From Galbula dea (taxonomy: Eukaryota > Chordata > Aves > Piciformes > Galbulidae): a stretch of DNA of 64,000 nt. The notes beneath the pieces are model-generated. The model was not told the DNA's origin. It worked only from the letters and a program-made list of their open reading frames with translations, and ran no database searches. The stretch covers positions 296,001 to 360,000 of the forward strand of contig VWZX01008270.1 in assembly GCA_013399015.1 (NCBI GenBank), given 5' to 3'. Below are positions 1 through 12,615 of this stretch, piece after piece. How positions within the stretch are numbered: position 1 is the stretch's first letter; every line of letters begins with the position of its first letter. The position numbers were made by a program, and so were the translations under genes.

Positions 1-481
1 CAGCAACCTCTGTTGTCATTTGACAGAAACAAGAGCTTTGAAAGCACAATTCATTTGATGTATTTTAGCCAACTGTACCAGAATGAGGTGATCTGCACTG
101 TAAAAATACATAATAAAAATAAGCCTAAGATGCACAGTTTATATATTTAGTTTCAGCAATTCCCCTCCTTAAAACAAAGTTTAAGGAGTACAAAAGACCA
201 GAATTTACATACCTGAAGGAACTACACAAAAGAACATGTAAGATCAAGAGCTTTTCAAGTCTCTCCCACCACCACCTCACCATTAATTGAACTAAATGTT
301 ACAGCCCACAGATTGTATTTAAAACAAATAAAAACCAAACACACCCAAGCACAATGCATCTATGAATCCCCCTGAATAGCCTGACTTTCCCTCAAATTTG
401 AGATTTTCAGTGAATCAACACACCAGAAGAAATTGTTTACAGCACAAGATACATAAGACTATCACATCTCAGTCCTAATGA
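1..481. other. AT-rich unannotated DNA
   Basis: I see no gene or recognisable repeat here. The sequence is ordinary AT-rich non-coding DNA leading up to the 3' end of the CR1 copy that starts near 482. Confidence 0.6.
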
Positions 482-930
482 TAATTAGATTTGAAAGGAC
501 ATCTGGAGGTCATTAGGGTTAACTTTGAGAATATATTCAACTTCAAAGGTAACTCAGGTTGCTCAGGGCCAACCCCGGTTGATCTCTGAATATCTCCAAG
601 AATGGAGAATCTATAGCCACTCTGGGCCACCTGTTCCAGTGTTTGACCATCCTCTTTGTGAATATTTTTTTGTAAAAAAAGTGGGTGCACTCAATCCCCT
701 TGACCAGACCATTGATATAGATATTAAAGATAACAGGTCCCAAAACTGAGCCCTGGGGAACATCCCTTGTGATCAGTCACCAACTGAATTTAACTTCATT
801 CATCAATCTCCGGGCCCAGTCAACCTGCCAGTTTTTTACCTGGTGCAGAATACATTGGTCTAAGGCACAAACTGCCAGGTTCTCCAGGAGAATGCTGTGG
901 GAGACAGTGTCAAAGGCTATAGTGCATGTG
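482..930 (-). mobile_element. CR1 LINE, 5'-truncated, internally deleted
   Basis: Minus-strand CR1 copy with its 3' end at the low coordinate. About 482-655 matches the last part of CR1 (a block equivalent to 'ggacctctggaggtcat', then the C-terminal coding region). From about 690 the sequence jumps to a far more upstream part of ORF2. On the minus strand it reads GPVIFNIYINGL, close to the usual GPVLFNIFINDL of CR1 reverse transcriptase, and then AFDTVSHSILLENLA around RT motif A. The stretch expected between these blocks, including the FADD motif, is missing, so the copy carries a deletion of several hundred bases. The two blocks are in different, broken frames. There is no clear target-site duplication. 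It is an inactive fossil. The CR1 assignment is secure; the exact edges are estimates. Confidence 0.85.
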
Positions 931-3900
931 AAAAAAACAGGAAAGAATGAGGGATTGTGGCTTAGTTGCATATCTGGAACAGCCTCAAAGAAGTTACAGA
1001 CATTGTAAGTATAATAACACTGACTGAATTAATTAACAAACACAATGTCATTTCTCAGTTACCTCCTCCTGCATACTGTGTGCCCTTGAACTGCTGCCGG
1101 TGCTCACTTACAAGTCTTTATTGGAAAAAAAAGAAGGAGACACATGAACATGTATTTTCTATTATATATCTCATGGACAATTCCAAATTATGCCAAATAG
1201 TCAGAACAGAGTTGCTAAAATGCTCTAAAAGCAACACTGATATCTATAATTCAGAGGCAGGAAACATTTTTGCAGTATCATCAAAACTATAGCCAGTGTG
1301 TATAGATATATCCAGATCTTTATTCTACATGGTACAATGGTTCATTGCAGCTCTTACTTTCTACTATATATTCTGAAGTGAAAATTAGAGCAGTTAGGCA
1401 TAGGCTTGCTAGGGCAGATAATATCACCAGCAAACAAATCAAACCAGAAGGACTTGCCCTTCATTAAGACAACTGAACCTTGTAACTGCACCTTTCAGAA
1501 GAGTAAAATAAAGACACCAAATAGTGGTAGATGTCCGTATGCATCATTTCCCCTCTCCTTTTAGCTCATAAGAGGTAGTTTGAACAGTTACAGCTTTAAG
1601 GTGATCAGATGCTATAGGCAGTGTAAAACAGTCCTAAGCTAGAGCCACTGACCTCAAATAGATAGATATTTCAATAGAAATGCGCACACTGTAAAGACTA
1701 CTGAAGGTGTCCTGGTTGCACAGGACTGCCAACTCATCTATTTTAGATACCAGTATTAGGATATGATGTGTTACTTCCCTGAAGTATCTATTTCTCTTTC
1801 ATGAACATAAAGGGAAATAGCACAGCTGTCTGCATAGGAGATACCTAGGTTGACAGGAGATGGAACAAATTTTGACTGAGCAGTGAAGGGACCTGCTTGA
1901 GGACCGGTGTTTCTGGGGCTGGAAATTGTATATTTCCAGTGACAGTGTGGCAAGCAGAGCTAGTAGACAACATTTACCAGTGGCTGTTGAGGAGCTGGCA
2001 GCTCTGGGATTGGAGAGTGATCTACCTTACCTGCTGACAAGTCCATGGTGCAGTTCTGGGAAGCATGGGAATTGGGTCTGGAATACATGGAGAAAATGGA
2101 GGTGGAAGCAGAGGGGAAAACAGAAACAAGGTTGGTTTCCTGGTATAGGGAAGGTGAGGAAAAATGAAGTGTGTGGATGTAGAGTTCTGGATTGAAATGT
2201 TGAGAAGGACGAGGGCTGTGGAGCTGTCAAACTGAAGATGGGCTTTGGGCAAACTGTCAAGATGGTGGGGAGGGAGCTAATTATGCTGTGTTTAAAAAAG
2301 GTGATATCCCTCTAAACTTTCCTCTAATCTCAACATTATTTGAGACCACATTTAAGAGTATATATATATTTTGGTTTCTATCCTATGAGGATAGGTTGTG
2401 AGACCAGGCCTCAGTCATCTGATTGTGGGAGAACACCCCTGTAGAAGGAGTAAGAGATATATTCCTGAATAATGGTCCTGAACTGCAGGCAAATAAAAAA
2501 AAAAAAGATGAAAATTAAACTGAAACAGAAGATGATTTATAGAGAATGAGAGGATGGTTTAGAACAAAGGAAGAAAATACATCCTATGTGTGTCGCTTCT
2601 CTCATCCCCCTCAGCATTTCTACTGACTTCTATTATAGTTTCTGTTCAATTTAAGCCAGTATCAAGGATTCATAGGAGATTAAATTAAAAGGCTTCCTTT
2701 AGAAAATAAATTACAAAGGACGACCTATTAAAAGCAGTGTCTTTAGAAATGGATAGTAAATGACAAAATTAATATCCAGTCCTGAACTAAGAATAATTCA
2801 AGTTTCTGTTTGAAGCAGTAGGAATTCAAGAGCCCAAAGGAATTTGACAAAAATAACATCAACTGAACTCAATAAGGGTTTAGGAAAAATGTTCAAGAAG
2901 TAAGCAGAAGTTCTTACAAATCAAATTAAGGCTGCAGCTACATCTTTCTTTTTCAAATCCTTTCTCCTAATGCAAAATAAAGAATTCTTTAAGACACTTG
3001 CTGTACTTCCCATGCTTCCTTCCAAGCACTGATATTTTTTCTGATCAAGTGAAACTCCACACTGGCAAGGGTCATGTTATAAAGTGTAAGTTAGTAAAGC
3101 AACTCGTCAGAACTGAATTTATAGTAATTCAGGGTTGCATGGTGTTCTGTTCTTCCAGATCACCGGTATATCAGTAACAATATTGCCAGTGAGTGAAAAA
3201 GTGTGAAGAGCTATACATAAATGATACATTTCTCAGAGCTCATGTGAAAGTCATGACACCTTTTATAGGGGATCTGATAGCTTAAAAAATGGTCCTTTCC
3301 TGGTTGTCATATTCAAAATGAAAAATAATTGTCCTATGAGTCAAAATGGCTTTTTCCCAATTATTTCTTGATCTGATTTTGTTTTCACAGAAATGTTCCC
3401 AGCCAGTAGCAACGTTGTCTAAACACAAAGCTGTATCATGCTGCTGTCTTGTACACAGAATCCAAAGGATTTTTCTTTTAGTGTCAGCATGCATGAGAAA
3501 GAGGATTTTCAAACTTGCTTTTTGTGTTTCTTAAGAGATATGGATTTGCTTGTTCATGGGTGCTTTAAAATAACAGCATCTTTCGTATGTTAATACAGAA
3601 TATGAAAATCTACCTTCATCTATGGTTTCACTGTAGTTTTATCCCCTCCTGTACTGAAATGCTGAGCCGTGCTTCACTTGCCAAAAACCAGATGCTTCTT
3701 CCTGCTTCTCCTGTAGTGTTTGATTCGGATGGGGTTTTGCATCTGTTACACAGTTATGGGAATTGCAGGAACTCATTAGCACTCAAGCCCTATGTCAGCA
3801 GACTTCCTTTGGGAAAGAGAGGAAAATGAATACCCTACAAATAATCTGCAGCATGAAGTTTCATCCCTTCAAAGATATCAAGACAGGTATCTCTATTTCT

Positions 3901-6234
3901 GTAGCTATTTCTATAGACATTTCCAAAATACTCACTTTTTCTCCATAAATAACACTTGTATTATCTGCTGTCAATGAACATGTCTGACCATTGACTTCAC
4001 TGGGAATAGAAATACTACAACAGAAATCAGTATTTTATTTTTAGGTGACCTCTTATGGATTGTATTTACTTTAATACAAGTAATCTGTGTCTTGCTGATA
4101 TGTCTAAAATACACGTTGGAGGCTGCTTTTCAAAGTTGTACAATATGTACTGGCAAATCTCAACTTAGATTTTTTTTCCTTTATTGGCATCTTTGTAGGA
4201 CAATAGCTTGATGGCATAAGAATACACCAACTCCTCTCCCCCCTGATAACAGTGGCTTGTTTTTAGAATGGATACTGCCCAGGCATTTAAAGCAATTAAA
4301 TGTTTTTTGTAACTTTATCACTTCTTTTCAGGACACATGTTTTTATCTAACATGGCAAAATGAGAAAAGGAATATATTTGTTTTACTTAGCTTTCTCCAG
4401 AATTCCTTTAAGGCACAAAGGTGCTGCCATTTAGATGCTTTAAAGTATAAATAATATGTTTGCTCCTTTTTATACTGAATAAACAGACTAAACTAAGCCC
4501 GTATGAAATGTCAGGTATATTCTTAGCAACTGAGCTATTTCTCATAAGGGATCAGCAAACCTAAGCATTTTTCTCCTTATTTATAATTAAGCTTTGGCTT
4601 TCCACTCAATCCTTTTCTTCATCTTAACATCCCAGAAATTCTCTTCTGTTCCCTTTGAGGTCCATTGCCTGACACATATGAGATAATGGTTTTATTTTGT
4701 TGCCATATCCCCATGGAAACAGGAATTACACAGGCATTTATTGAGTCCTTTTGAGAACAGTTGCCCAACGACCACCTCTTGAAAAATCAGTTGGCTAGCT
4801 ATGGCACACCAGGAAGGGCCTGCCAGTGAGTGCTGTAAAAAGTATGTATGTTCCCTGTTCTAAGATGAAAGACTTGCAAAACATTTAAATATGCTGTTGA
4901 GAATGAATAATAAGACCACTGAAGCCTGTATGGTTATTTTCATATACATGCAAAAATGACATATCTGAGTGATTTTGTAAAGTAGCTCTGGTGAGCAGAG
5001 AAGACTGTTCAACAATAACTTCAAGAACTATATTCAGAACTTCTGTTGTTAAATGAGTGGCAGCTTTTGGGCAGCTTATTTTTAGTTTGACAGTTGTGAT
5101 AAGGAATTCACTTTGTTCCAGTCCTTGTAGTGAGTCTCCTCCACCAAATAGCCACACAGAAAATGACCGGATATAATTCATACCACAGCCTATGAGAACG
5201 GAGGCCTATTTAATTTCCGAAATCATACTGCTTCATGTATTATTCCTGTAATTTAATGTAATGACTTTCTTAATGTTTCACTTGGATTCACTGCAGTAAA
5301 ATGTCCTTTACACTCCCTCCTTTCCCATAGTTTCCTGCTTAGAAATGGGAAATTAATGAGAATTTACATAGATGAAATGAATTTTACACTGTTAATTCTC
5401 AGTTATTTGTGAGCGGTTTACAAGTTGTAGGTTAGTTGAATTGCAGATGCAGAGACACTGAGCAAGCTCCTTGCAGAGCCAGGTATGGCCTGGCAAGGCT
5501 TGCATCCTAATACACAGTGCTGTGGGAAGGCGACTCTATATTTCCAGGGTCAAGCTGGCCCAGAAGTGGTCCAGACACTTTACAGAGCCTAAACTAATAC
5601 CACTTGGTTTCCCTGCACCACACAGAGTCAACCAAATGACTCTGCATGTAGCTTCTCCAAGTCTGGAATGGCTGGTTTGGAGAGGAAGTAAAGAGTTTAA
5701 TGGGCACTGCATGATAGCTCATAGAGCTTTCTTTCTCCATGTCTCTGCACTGTTTTCCAGCAGCACTCCTGATCCAAGGGATTATTGCTAAGAGGCAGAA
5801 TGGAACTAAAGTACAGAGCCAGCGTGGGCCTGGTGCCATGCCTGAGCTGATACACACTGCTAGAGTGGGAGTCTGGGACAGAGACAAGTCAATGGTTCTG
5901 CTGGAGTCAGCTGGAATCTACCTGCCTTGTTGGTTCTGCCAGTCACATTGGTCATTGACTGCCTGTGTCTCTTGCCTATTCAATTCTTTAGTATATCTCA
6001 GGTATCCCAGTCCTCCTTACCTGTGGACAGCTGATGCTGAATTCCTTTCTGAAACAAGGATGGGGAAATGTTTGGGAAATAAATGCTTTTTCTTAGTGAA
6101 AAATCCCAATTACTGTTAAAATATGTATATTTGCTCCATGGGAATATTATTCTGGTTATAAGAATAACAAAAGCATTTATTTTTTTCTGAAATTTTTTTT
6201 AATAATGTTGCAAATTTCCATTTCATTTGTTGTA
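931..6234. other. Unannotated non-coding DNA
   Basis: About 5.3 kb with no gene I can support. The longest open frames (up to about 126 codons, around 5471-6119) overlap one another on both strands, have no recognisable domain, and lack convincing splice or promoter context. Short AT runs occur (for example 2359-2370). No CR1 or LTR signature was found. Confidence 0.5.
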
Positions 6235-6400
6235 GACTAGACTAGACTAGTTCAGTTGGAGTGGACCTACAATCATCATGTAGTCCAACAGCCTGACCAC
6301 TTCAGGGCTGAAAAAAGTTAAACCATATTATTAAAGGCTTTGTCCAAATACCTCTTAAATACACACAGGAAGGCTTTAGCCCTTCTTCTGATTTCAGTTG
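6235..6400 (-). mobile_element. Old CR1 LINE 3' fragment
   Basis: Antisense CR1 3' end. It begins with a tail-like run of three GACTA units, then 'ttcagttgga' and 'gtggacctac', then a block matching the older CR1 type in which 'cctgaccacttcagggctga' and 'gtccaaatacctcttaaa' are hallmarks. Similarity fades after about 6365. The copy has no usable reading frame. It differs clearly from the younger CR1 ends elsewhere in the window, so it belongs to another, probably older, subfamily. Confidence 0.75.
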
Positions 6401-9400
6401 TGGAAATTGCTTAAAGAAACAACATTCTGAAAAAGAAATAGTTGTGGAGAAACAGGACACATTGATTTTCCTCCTAAATGAATTACAGTTTGTGCTTGCT
6501 TGCAGGCACTGAACAGATCTATGCCTGTCCCTCTGAAGCTGGGGACTGTAGTAGTTATTCTTATGGGAGATGCTTGAATAAAGGATTAAGGAGGCTGGTA
6601 CCTCCAGCTAGCATTCATGACTGTGTAGGAGGTGCAGGCCTGGAAGCACCAAGGTGTCTGATTTCCCTCTAATTGCTACACTCCTAACTTAATATGTGGG
6701 AGACAGGGGGTCCTGAGAATGTCAGATCCTTGCTAAGGGTCCAGCTACCAGGGCACTGAAACAACTTCTATATATAACTGGGCAGTGGGACCAGCCAGCC
6801 CAGTACAAGCTGCATCAAGGCTTTGCTTCGTGGTTGCATGGGAATTGGGAAAATTTTCTGAAGCTTGTCAGCTAAATTGTGCCAGGGAATTGAATGAGAG
6901 TGTTTGTTAGCACAGACCAAAGGGATCCAGACTTATTGCTATAGATAGTGACATTTCTTGCCTGGGAATATTTGCCTAGCATATGAGTAACCCGGAGGGT
7001 GTTATGTAAAATATCTGGCTTCCAGAGGAGCTAGTCTTTACTCCTGTGGAGACTCTACAAAGGAAGACTCCTGATCTCTAGCTCCGAAGTGAGAAGTCTT
7101 CTGTCCTCCATCCCAAATAAATTGTACAGCCAGGCTGCTCAAGAACCATTACAACAGCTCTAAATTATACTATTGGTTTTTGACAATGAGCTTAAAAATA
7201 CTTTTAAGAAGAGCATTTGACATGAAGTCCTTACTTTGTGCTGGTTGTAGAGATGAAAGAGTCATATCAGAACAACTCAGAGGAAGTAAATAGTAGCCTG
7301 CTGTTCTCTGACTACCAGTGAGCATTACTGCCCATTTATGAGGACAGGAATCAAAGACAAACTAAATTATTTACTATACATACTTGAAAAGAATCTTAAA
7401 GATTACATCGTATTACATGAATCTCTTTTATCAAAGTCCACATCAATTGCCATGAGCATGTTAACTCTGAATTTGATAACAACATTTAATCGGGCCAGGA
7501 ATCTAGCTTAGCTCCTGAGTTGACCTCTGAAGTTTTTCTGTTGGGAAACCTGTTCTTGTCCCTCATTTCTCTAATATTATCTGTTTTCTGATAGATTATT
7601 CTTGGTATTGAAATGTTGAGAGAGCAATAACAAACACCAGTTTATTCGAAGCTAGGTTTCCAAATATGCAATCAGGGAATGACAGGACCTATGTAAGTTG
7701 TTTCAAAAGCTAAATGACACACATAAAGGGAAGAGCTTACAAGAAACAAAGCCCATCCTGAATGTAAATGTTTTTTACTCTAATAGTAGCTGGAGTATCT
7801 GTCACATGGATTTCCATGGGAACATGAACCTTTGGGAATCTAATCCTTTGATGAATTTCAGGTATCTTTTGTATGCAACACCAATCTTCCTACAGATTTC
7901 TTGAAAGATCTGGGAACTAAAATGTTCTTCATGACATTATTTCTCCTTGTACCACATATCTGTGACCTTAGAAAACATCTCACTCTAAGAGGATATCTTA
8001 TTTTCCAACTTTTTTGGGGGGATAAGTGTCACTGCATCCATTCAATGTATGTATAGCAGGCTTTTTCCTTTGTTGTGGGTATATCTTAACTTTTATTTGG
8101 AATAAAGCTTATACCCCTTGGAACTGATGCATCCTAGTGCAAAGAAAAGACTTTTTCTAGAAGCATTATCTACTCCTGATGATTTCAGGTTTCTAGAATT
8201 ATCTGTTTTAGAGAAAAGGAGATTGAGGGAAATTACAAAATAAAGAAATACCTTTGTGGTCAATTTTTCAGCCTTGCTCTTTCAGTTGTCAACAAAGGAA
8301 AGAGTGATCCCCTCTTAGCATGTTATCCTCATACTGACTGTGAAGAAGTAGCAAAATCAAAGGCAATATCTGCTCCAGGTACTCTCAATGCAGAGAAGGA
8401 TTGATTGATTCTTTCATCTGATCCTTCAGAAGGTCTTTGTGTTCTGCAAAGGCAGGCACTAACATCTCTGGAAGAGTACCAGGGTGCAAATTCCAGAATC
8501 TGTCATTCCTTCCAGCACAGATTTTCCAAAGCTGTGAAGATATCTAATGCCTCAGACCAGAGAGAAGTTTTAATCTGAGAAAAGCTACTAAGAGAATCTA
8601 ATTCAAAGATTATATGTAGCTTTTTCTTACAAATATTTCTTGTAAGTGCTTATCAGGCAGAACAAAATCCCAGCACAAAGGCTGTTATATTCAGTTTCAA
8701 TCAGAGTAATGATCTTATTGTCCCATTTTTGAATATAGTAGGAATACATTTTCTCTTGTATTACAATGCCCTTTTCTAAGGAACCAGCAGTAAGCTTTAT
8801 CTGAGGCATGTTAATGAAGTCCTTTGACTTCACAGGAAGCCAGACTTCATGGAAAATTCCCATTTCACTTTAATTCAACTCTTGAAAACAAGGGGATGAA
8901 GAGCTCTACAGCCTATTTTAGCTTTGCAAAGTGTTTTTAAAATTTTTGTTTTCTAAAAATATGAAAAATACAGAAAAAACCCCTCTCATCTGTGGAGTTG
9001 GCTCAATTTGACTATCAGGTCACAGCCCTAATGATTTATCTTCCTCCAAATATCCTCTTAAAACCAGTGTGATACCCCATTAGAACAGCTTATAAATTAT
9101 ATGCTTCACCATGTCCCTTTGAAAAGATAGGAGTCACTGAGGAGTGAGGACACTGTAAGAGACATGAAGAGCAGTGTAGAAGTGTCTCTGCAGTGAGGAC
9201 TAGATGTTTCCATCTTCTGCAGAAAAGAATCTAAATTGCTTCGGCCCACTGCAACTACTGTTAATAAAATTGAGTCCACAGAGTGAAGTTGCCTAGAACC
9301 GCTAAAGACAAATTGCACTCTTCGGAAGATAAAGGAAACTGGTTTCCATCCTTGTTTTGAGGTGGAAATCAATGAGGAGATGTGACTGGACAGGCTATCT

Positions 9401-10343
9401 CAAGGAGCATTGTGCTGTATGCTATTTATCCATCAGCTGCCTGGGAGTGGACTTTGCTCATGCACTGCCTGGGAAAGAAGCTCCTTTGCTCTTTTGCCTT
9501 TAGATTATATCTCATCTGTAGTCATTACACATTTTAAGGTATCCGCAGACTGCAGCAGCAGGGGGCCCAGAGCCTGCTAACTGACAGAATATTTTACTTT
9601 TCTTGATGGGTGGCTTTTCCCACAACATTCCGAGCTGTGCTTCCACGGCTAAACAGCTACCGGTGTCTGAGATAACAGATATAAGGTAATTTAGTTAATC
9701 CCAAATTACCTGCAGACACAGTGCTTCAGATTTACTGTTTATTTATGTTTTTCTCTAATGAAAATATTTGTACTGATAAATTCCATGATGTAGTTTTCTT
9801 CTTCATTGCACTAATTGATCACACTAAGGTACACTAAGCTAGTCCTTGTTACTGTGAATAATACTAACCATATTTTTTCTGACCAGTACAGCTTAAAGAA
9901 AATATTGATTGTCTAGGTCATGAGAAGCGTGTACACACTACTAAAAAGTCAGGCCATAACTTATTATTAGTACATGTTATAATGGCATACATATTCAAGG
10001 AAAATATTTGCACCTGCTCACATTTTTTTTTAAGGACTCATGCAACGAGGTCAGGATTCAAATCTCCAAAGCACTGCTGTTATGTTGAGGAAAGTAAAAT
10101 ATGAACTCTTAAAATGTGTGTTTCAGATTCTCAATTATGTCAAATTTTGTGAAAAATGCTAAGGTTAGATTGGATAATACAAATCTTACAATAAAGGGAA
10201 TAGCATCTTCTGGCTATTATGGATAGTAAGATGAAGCATAATTGCCTAGTCAGTGGGTCACAGTGAACACTTGTCTTGTCCAGAAGAAATCAGCTTCTAT
10301 ATGTTGTCTCACAAAAATCTACAGCTGAGATACCTCTGACAAA
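6401..10343. other. Unannotated non-coding DNA
   Basis: Almost 4 kb without a recognisable gene or repeat. Open frames are short (under 90 codons) and unconvincing. The patch 9480-9720 is less AT-rich than its surroundings and contains a CTCF-like motif, listed separately. Confidence 0.5.
9551..9570 (+). promoter_or_regulatory. Candidate CTCF-like motif
   Basis: The 14 bases from about 9555 to 9568 (centre CAGCAGGGGGC) fit the core of the vertebrate CTCF consensus, which has C or G at the fourth core position. It lies in a locally GC-richer patch with no repeat signature. A single motif match in 64 kb is weak evidence, and occupancy cannot be inferred from sequence. Confidence 0.25.
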
Positions 10344-10562
10344 ATCATAGAATCATAGAATGGCTCAGGTTGGAAGGGACCTTAAAGATCATCTAGTTCC
10401 AACACCCCTGCCATGGGAAGGGACACCACGTGCACTAGACCAGGTCATCCAGGGCCACATCCAGCCTGGCCTTAAAGACTGCCAGGGATGGGGCCTCCAC
10501 AACCTCTCTGGGAAACCTGTTCCAGTGCCTCACCATCCTTTGGGTAAAGAACCCCCAAATAC
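10344..10562 (-). mobile_element. CR1 LINE 3' end, 5'-truncated
   Basis: Antisense copy starting with two ATCATAGA-type tail units followed by the standard CR1 3' block. On the minus strand the C-terminal part of ORF2 is still open: it reads HWNRFPREVVEAPSLAVF and runs to a stop after LDDLV. The copy is truncated at the 5' side after about 215 bases, typical of incomplete target-primed reverse transcription. No target-site duplication is visible in the flanks. The tail type (ATTCTATGAT on the sense strand) matches the copy at 36038-36368 and differs from the ATTCTGTGA tails of most other copies here. Confidence 0.93.
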
Positions 10563-11689
10563 AGATTTATTTTGTCATCCTTTTCCCCCTTAGTCCACAG
10601 AAAGAGACAGGCAATGCTAAGGAAGAGTTCATCTCACCCTAATGTAAACATATTAAGTAGTAAGGCAAACCTGTTTCTGAACAGATTTAAAGCTATCTCC
10701 TTTTCTGTCTCCTTAGGGACACAAGCATGGTTACCTCAGAGCCAAGATACAACTATAATTCAGGTCAAAAATCAAAAATATATGTGTAGACACTCACACC
10801 ATGGACATCTATGTTGTCTAAATCTGGAGCTGAATACTGCTCTTAAGGTTTTAATCTTTTGGTTTATTTTGCCATTTGGGAAAAGTTTCCTAAATGCTCT
10901 CTATTTTCACCTTACTTTTTTCCTAAGATTCAGTAGATAATTTTATAAGGTCAATTCAGTTTCTTTTCACCTCTGAAGAGAAATCTGGGTTTTTTTTAAC
11001 ACATTAACGGGAGATGGTAAAAAAATAAAGGACCAAGACGATCAGATTAAAAATGAAAACGTAAACTTAATTCCCTCTCCTTCCTCCAGCTGAAGAGATT
11101 TCTGAATGCTTGCTTCCTGGCACATGAAGTTTTCTTGCCCTGTATTTTAGCTTTTTAATTACTTTTTATCAAGGATGAACAGCATTTCTGTCAAGACAAG
11201 ATATTTTCTTACTTGGTAAAAAAAAAAAAAAGGTCATACACTTGGGAAAATCACAGACAGACAGTTTATGGGCTGTAGCAAGTGAGAACTACTGGTGTAA
11301 AAAGATTATCAATTACTCATTTTCAGCCAGCTATCTCACTGGATCCATTCTACTTACTATATTGTAGAGCATTTATCAACTTAATCCAGGCAGTTAGTCA
11401 TTCGATTTTCTCATTTCATTACTATGTATAGAGAGCAATTGTTTTTCTAATTACGGTAATAAACTATATTTAGACCTGATTTACCCTCCCACAACTTTAG
11501 GCATCTCAGTTAAGTGTCTAAGTTATTATCCTTTTTGGTCTTCCTAATACAGATACTTCCTTTACATTCGGTGGAAGAAGAAATGATGCTGTCAGGGAAA
11601 TTTAGATCTTAAGTGGCCTCAACTAAAAACTTGAATTAGGCAGTCTGGGTTTTGGCCATGCTTGTTGCCATACAGAGAGGTGATTGCTT
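10563..11689. other. Unannotated non-coding DNA
   Basis: No gene or repeat recognised apart from a simple A-run at about 11218-11231. A 122-codon open frame at 10572-10940 has no recognisable domain and is probably chance. Confidence 0.5.
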
Positions 11690-11996
11690 TGAACTCCAGT
11701 ATGTGACTAGTGACAGGACTAGAGGGAATGGGCTTAAGCTGAGCCAGGGTAGGTTTAGATCAGATATTAGGAAGAATTTCTTTACTGAAAGAGTGGTTAG
11801 ATATTGGAATAGGCTGCCCAGGGAGGTGGTGAAGTCACCATCCCTGGAGGGTTTTAAGAAGAGGATAGATGTGTTTCTTCAGGGAATGATTTAGGGGTAA
11901 GAGTAGTGTAGGGCTATCGGTTGGACTAGATGATCTTGAGGGTCCTTTCCAGCCGTAATGATTCTGTGATTCTGTGATTCTGTGAACTCCAGTATG
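11690..11996 (+). mobile_element. CR1 LINE copy with 14-bp flanking duplication
   Basis: Plus-strand CR1 3' copy occupying about 11704-11982. It starts inside ORF2 near SDRTRGNG and keeps the whole C-terminal frame open, with NFFTERVVRYWNRLPREVV, to a stop at 11892-11894. It ends in the CR1 3' block and three ATTCTGTG-type units. The element is bracketed by an identical 14-base sequence, TGAACTCCAGTATG, at 11690-11703 and again at 11983-11996; the bases just outside differ. I read this as a target-site duplication. The first two bases of the second copy could also be tail. It is 5'-truncated and not autonomous. Confidence 0.92.
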
Positions 11997-12594
11997 GTTC
12001 TGGCAAATCTGGCATGTTTTTTCTTTAACACACTTGCTTGAAATTTAGTTTAAAAATTTCTAAAGCTTTTCTCCATCTACTAGATTGAAACTTTGGAATA
12101 CTAAGCTTTCACAAATTCTCCTGATGATCATCAGAGTTAGATAAAGAGCAGGTATACAGTGTATCCCTGAGGATTTGGGCTGAGTGTAATTTTCTAGAAT
12201 TATTTTTCTACGGAGGTATTGGATCCAAAACCAGGACAAGAATTAATGCTAACAAGAGCTCCATCTCCTAATAATGTACCTGCTACCTATGAAAGCACCC
12301 ATAATTCAGCTGTTTAAATGATTCAGTTTACAAGAGGCATTTAGAACTAATTTTAGGATTTTCATGTAGTCCCCTGCAGTATGCTAATAAAGAATTGAAA
12401 AAAGTAAATATCAGTTACAGTCATTCAGACTGATTGTCAGATTCATCTTTTGCTCTGAATCCTAAATACCTTTGACAGTTTTTGTTACTTCTTTCAGCAT
12501 CATATACTTAATATACCACCCCCTGTAATTATTTAGGTCGTTATTTTCTGATTACTTCCAAATCCAAGAGATACTGTCTTTTCTGCCTTAAGAA

Positions 12595-12615
12595 ATATAT
12601 ATATGTATATATATT
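12595..12615. repeat. (AT)n microsatellite
   Basis: An imperfect run of alternating A and T of about 21 bases, interrupted once by G. Likely a polymorphic simple repeat with no coding role. Confidence 0.8.

Noticed and set aside
5471..6119. Cluster of overlapping open frames on both strands (97-126 codons)
   Set aside because: Opposing frames in the same DNA with no recognisable domain; likely a local shortage of stop codons.
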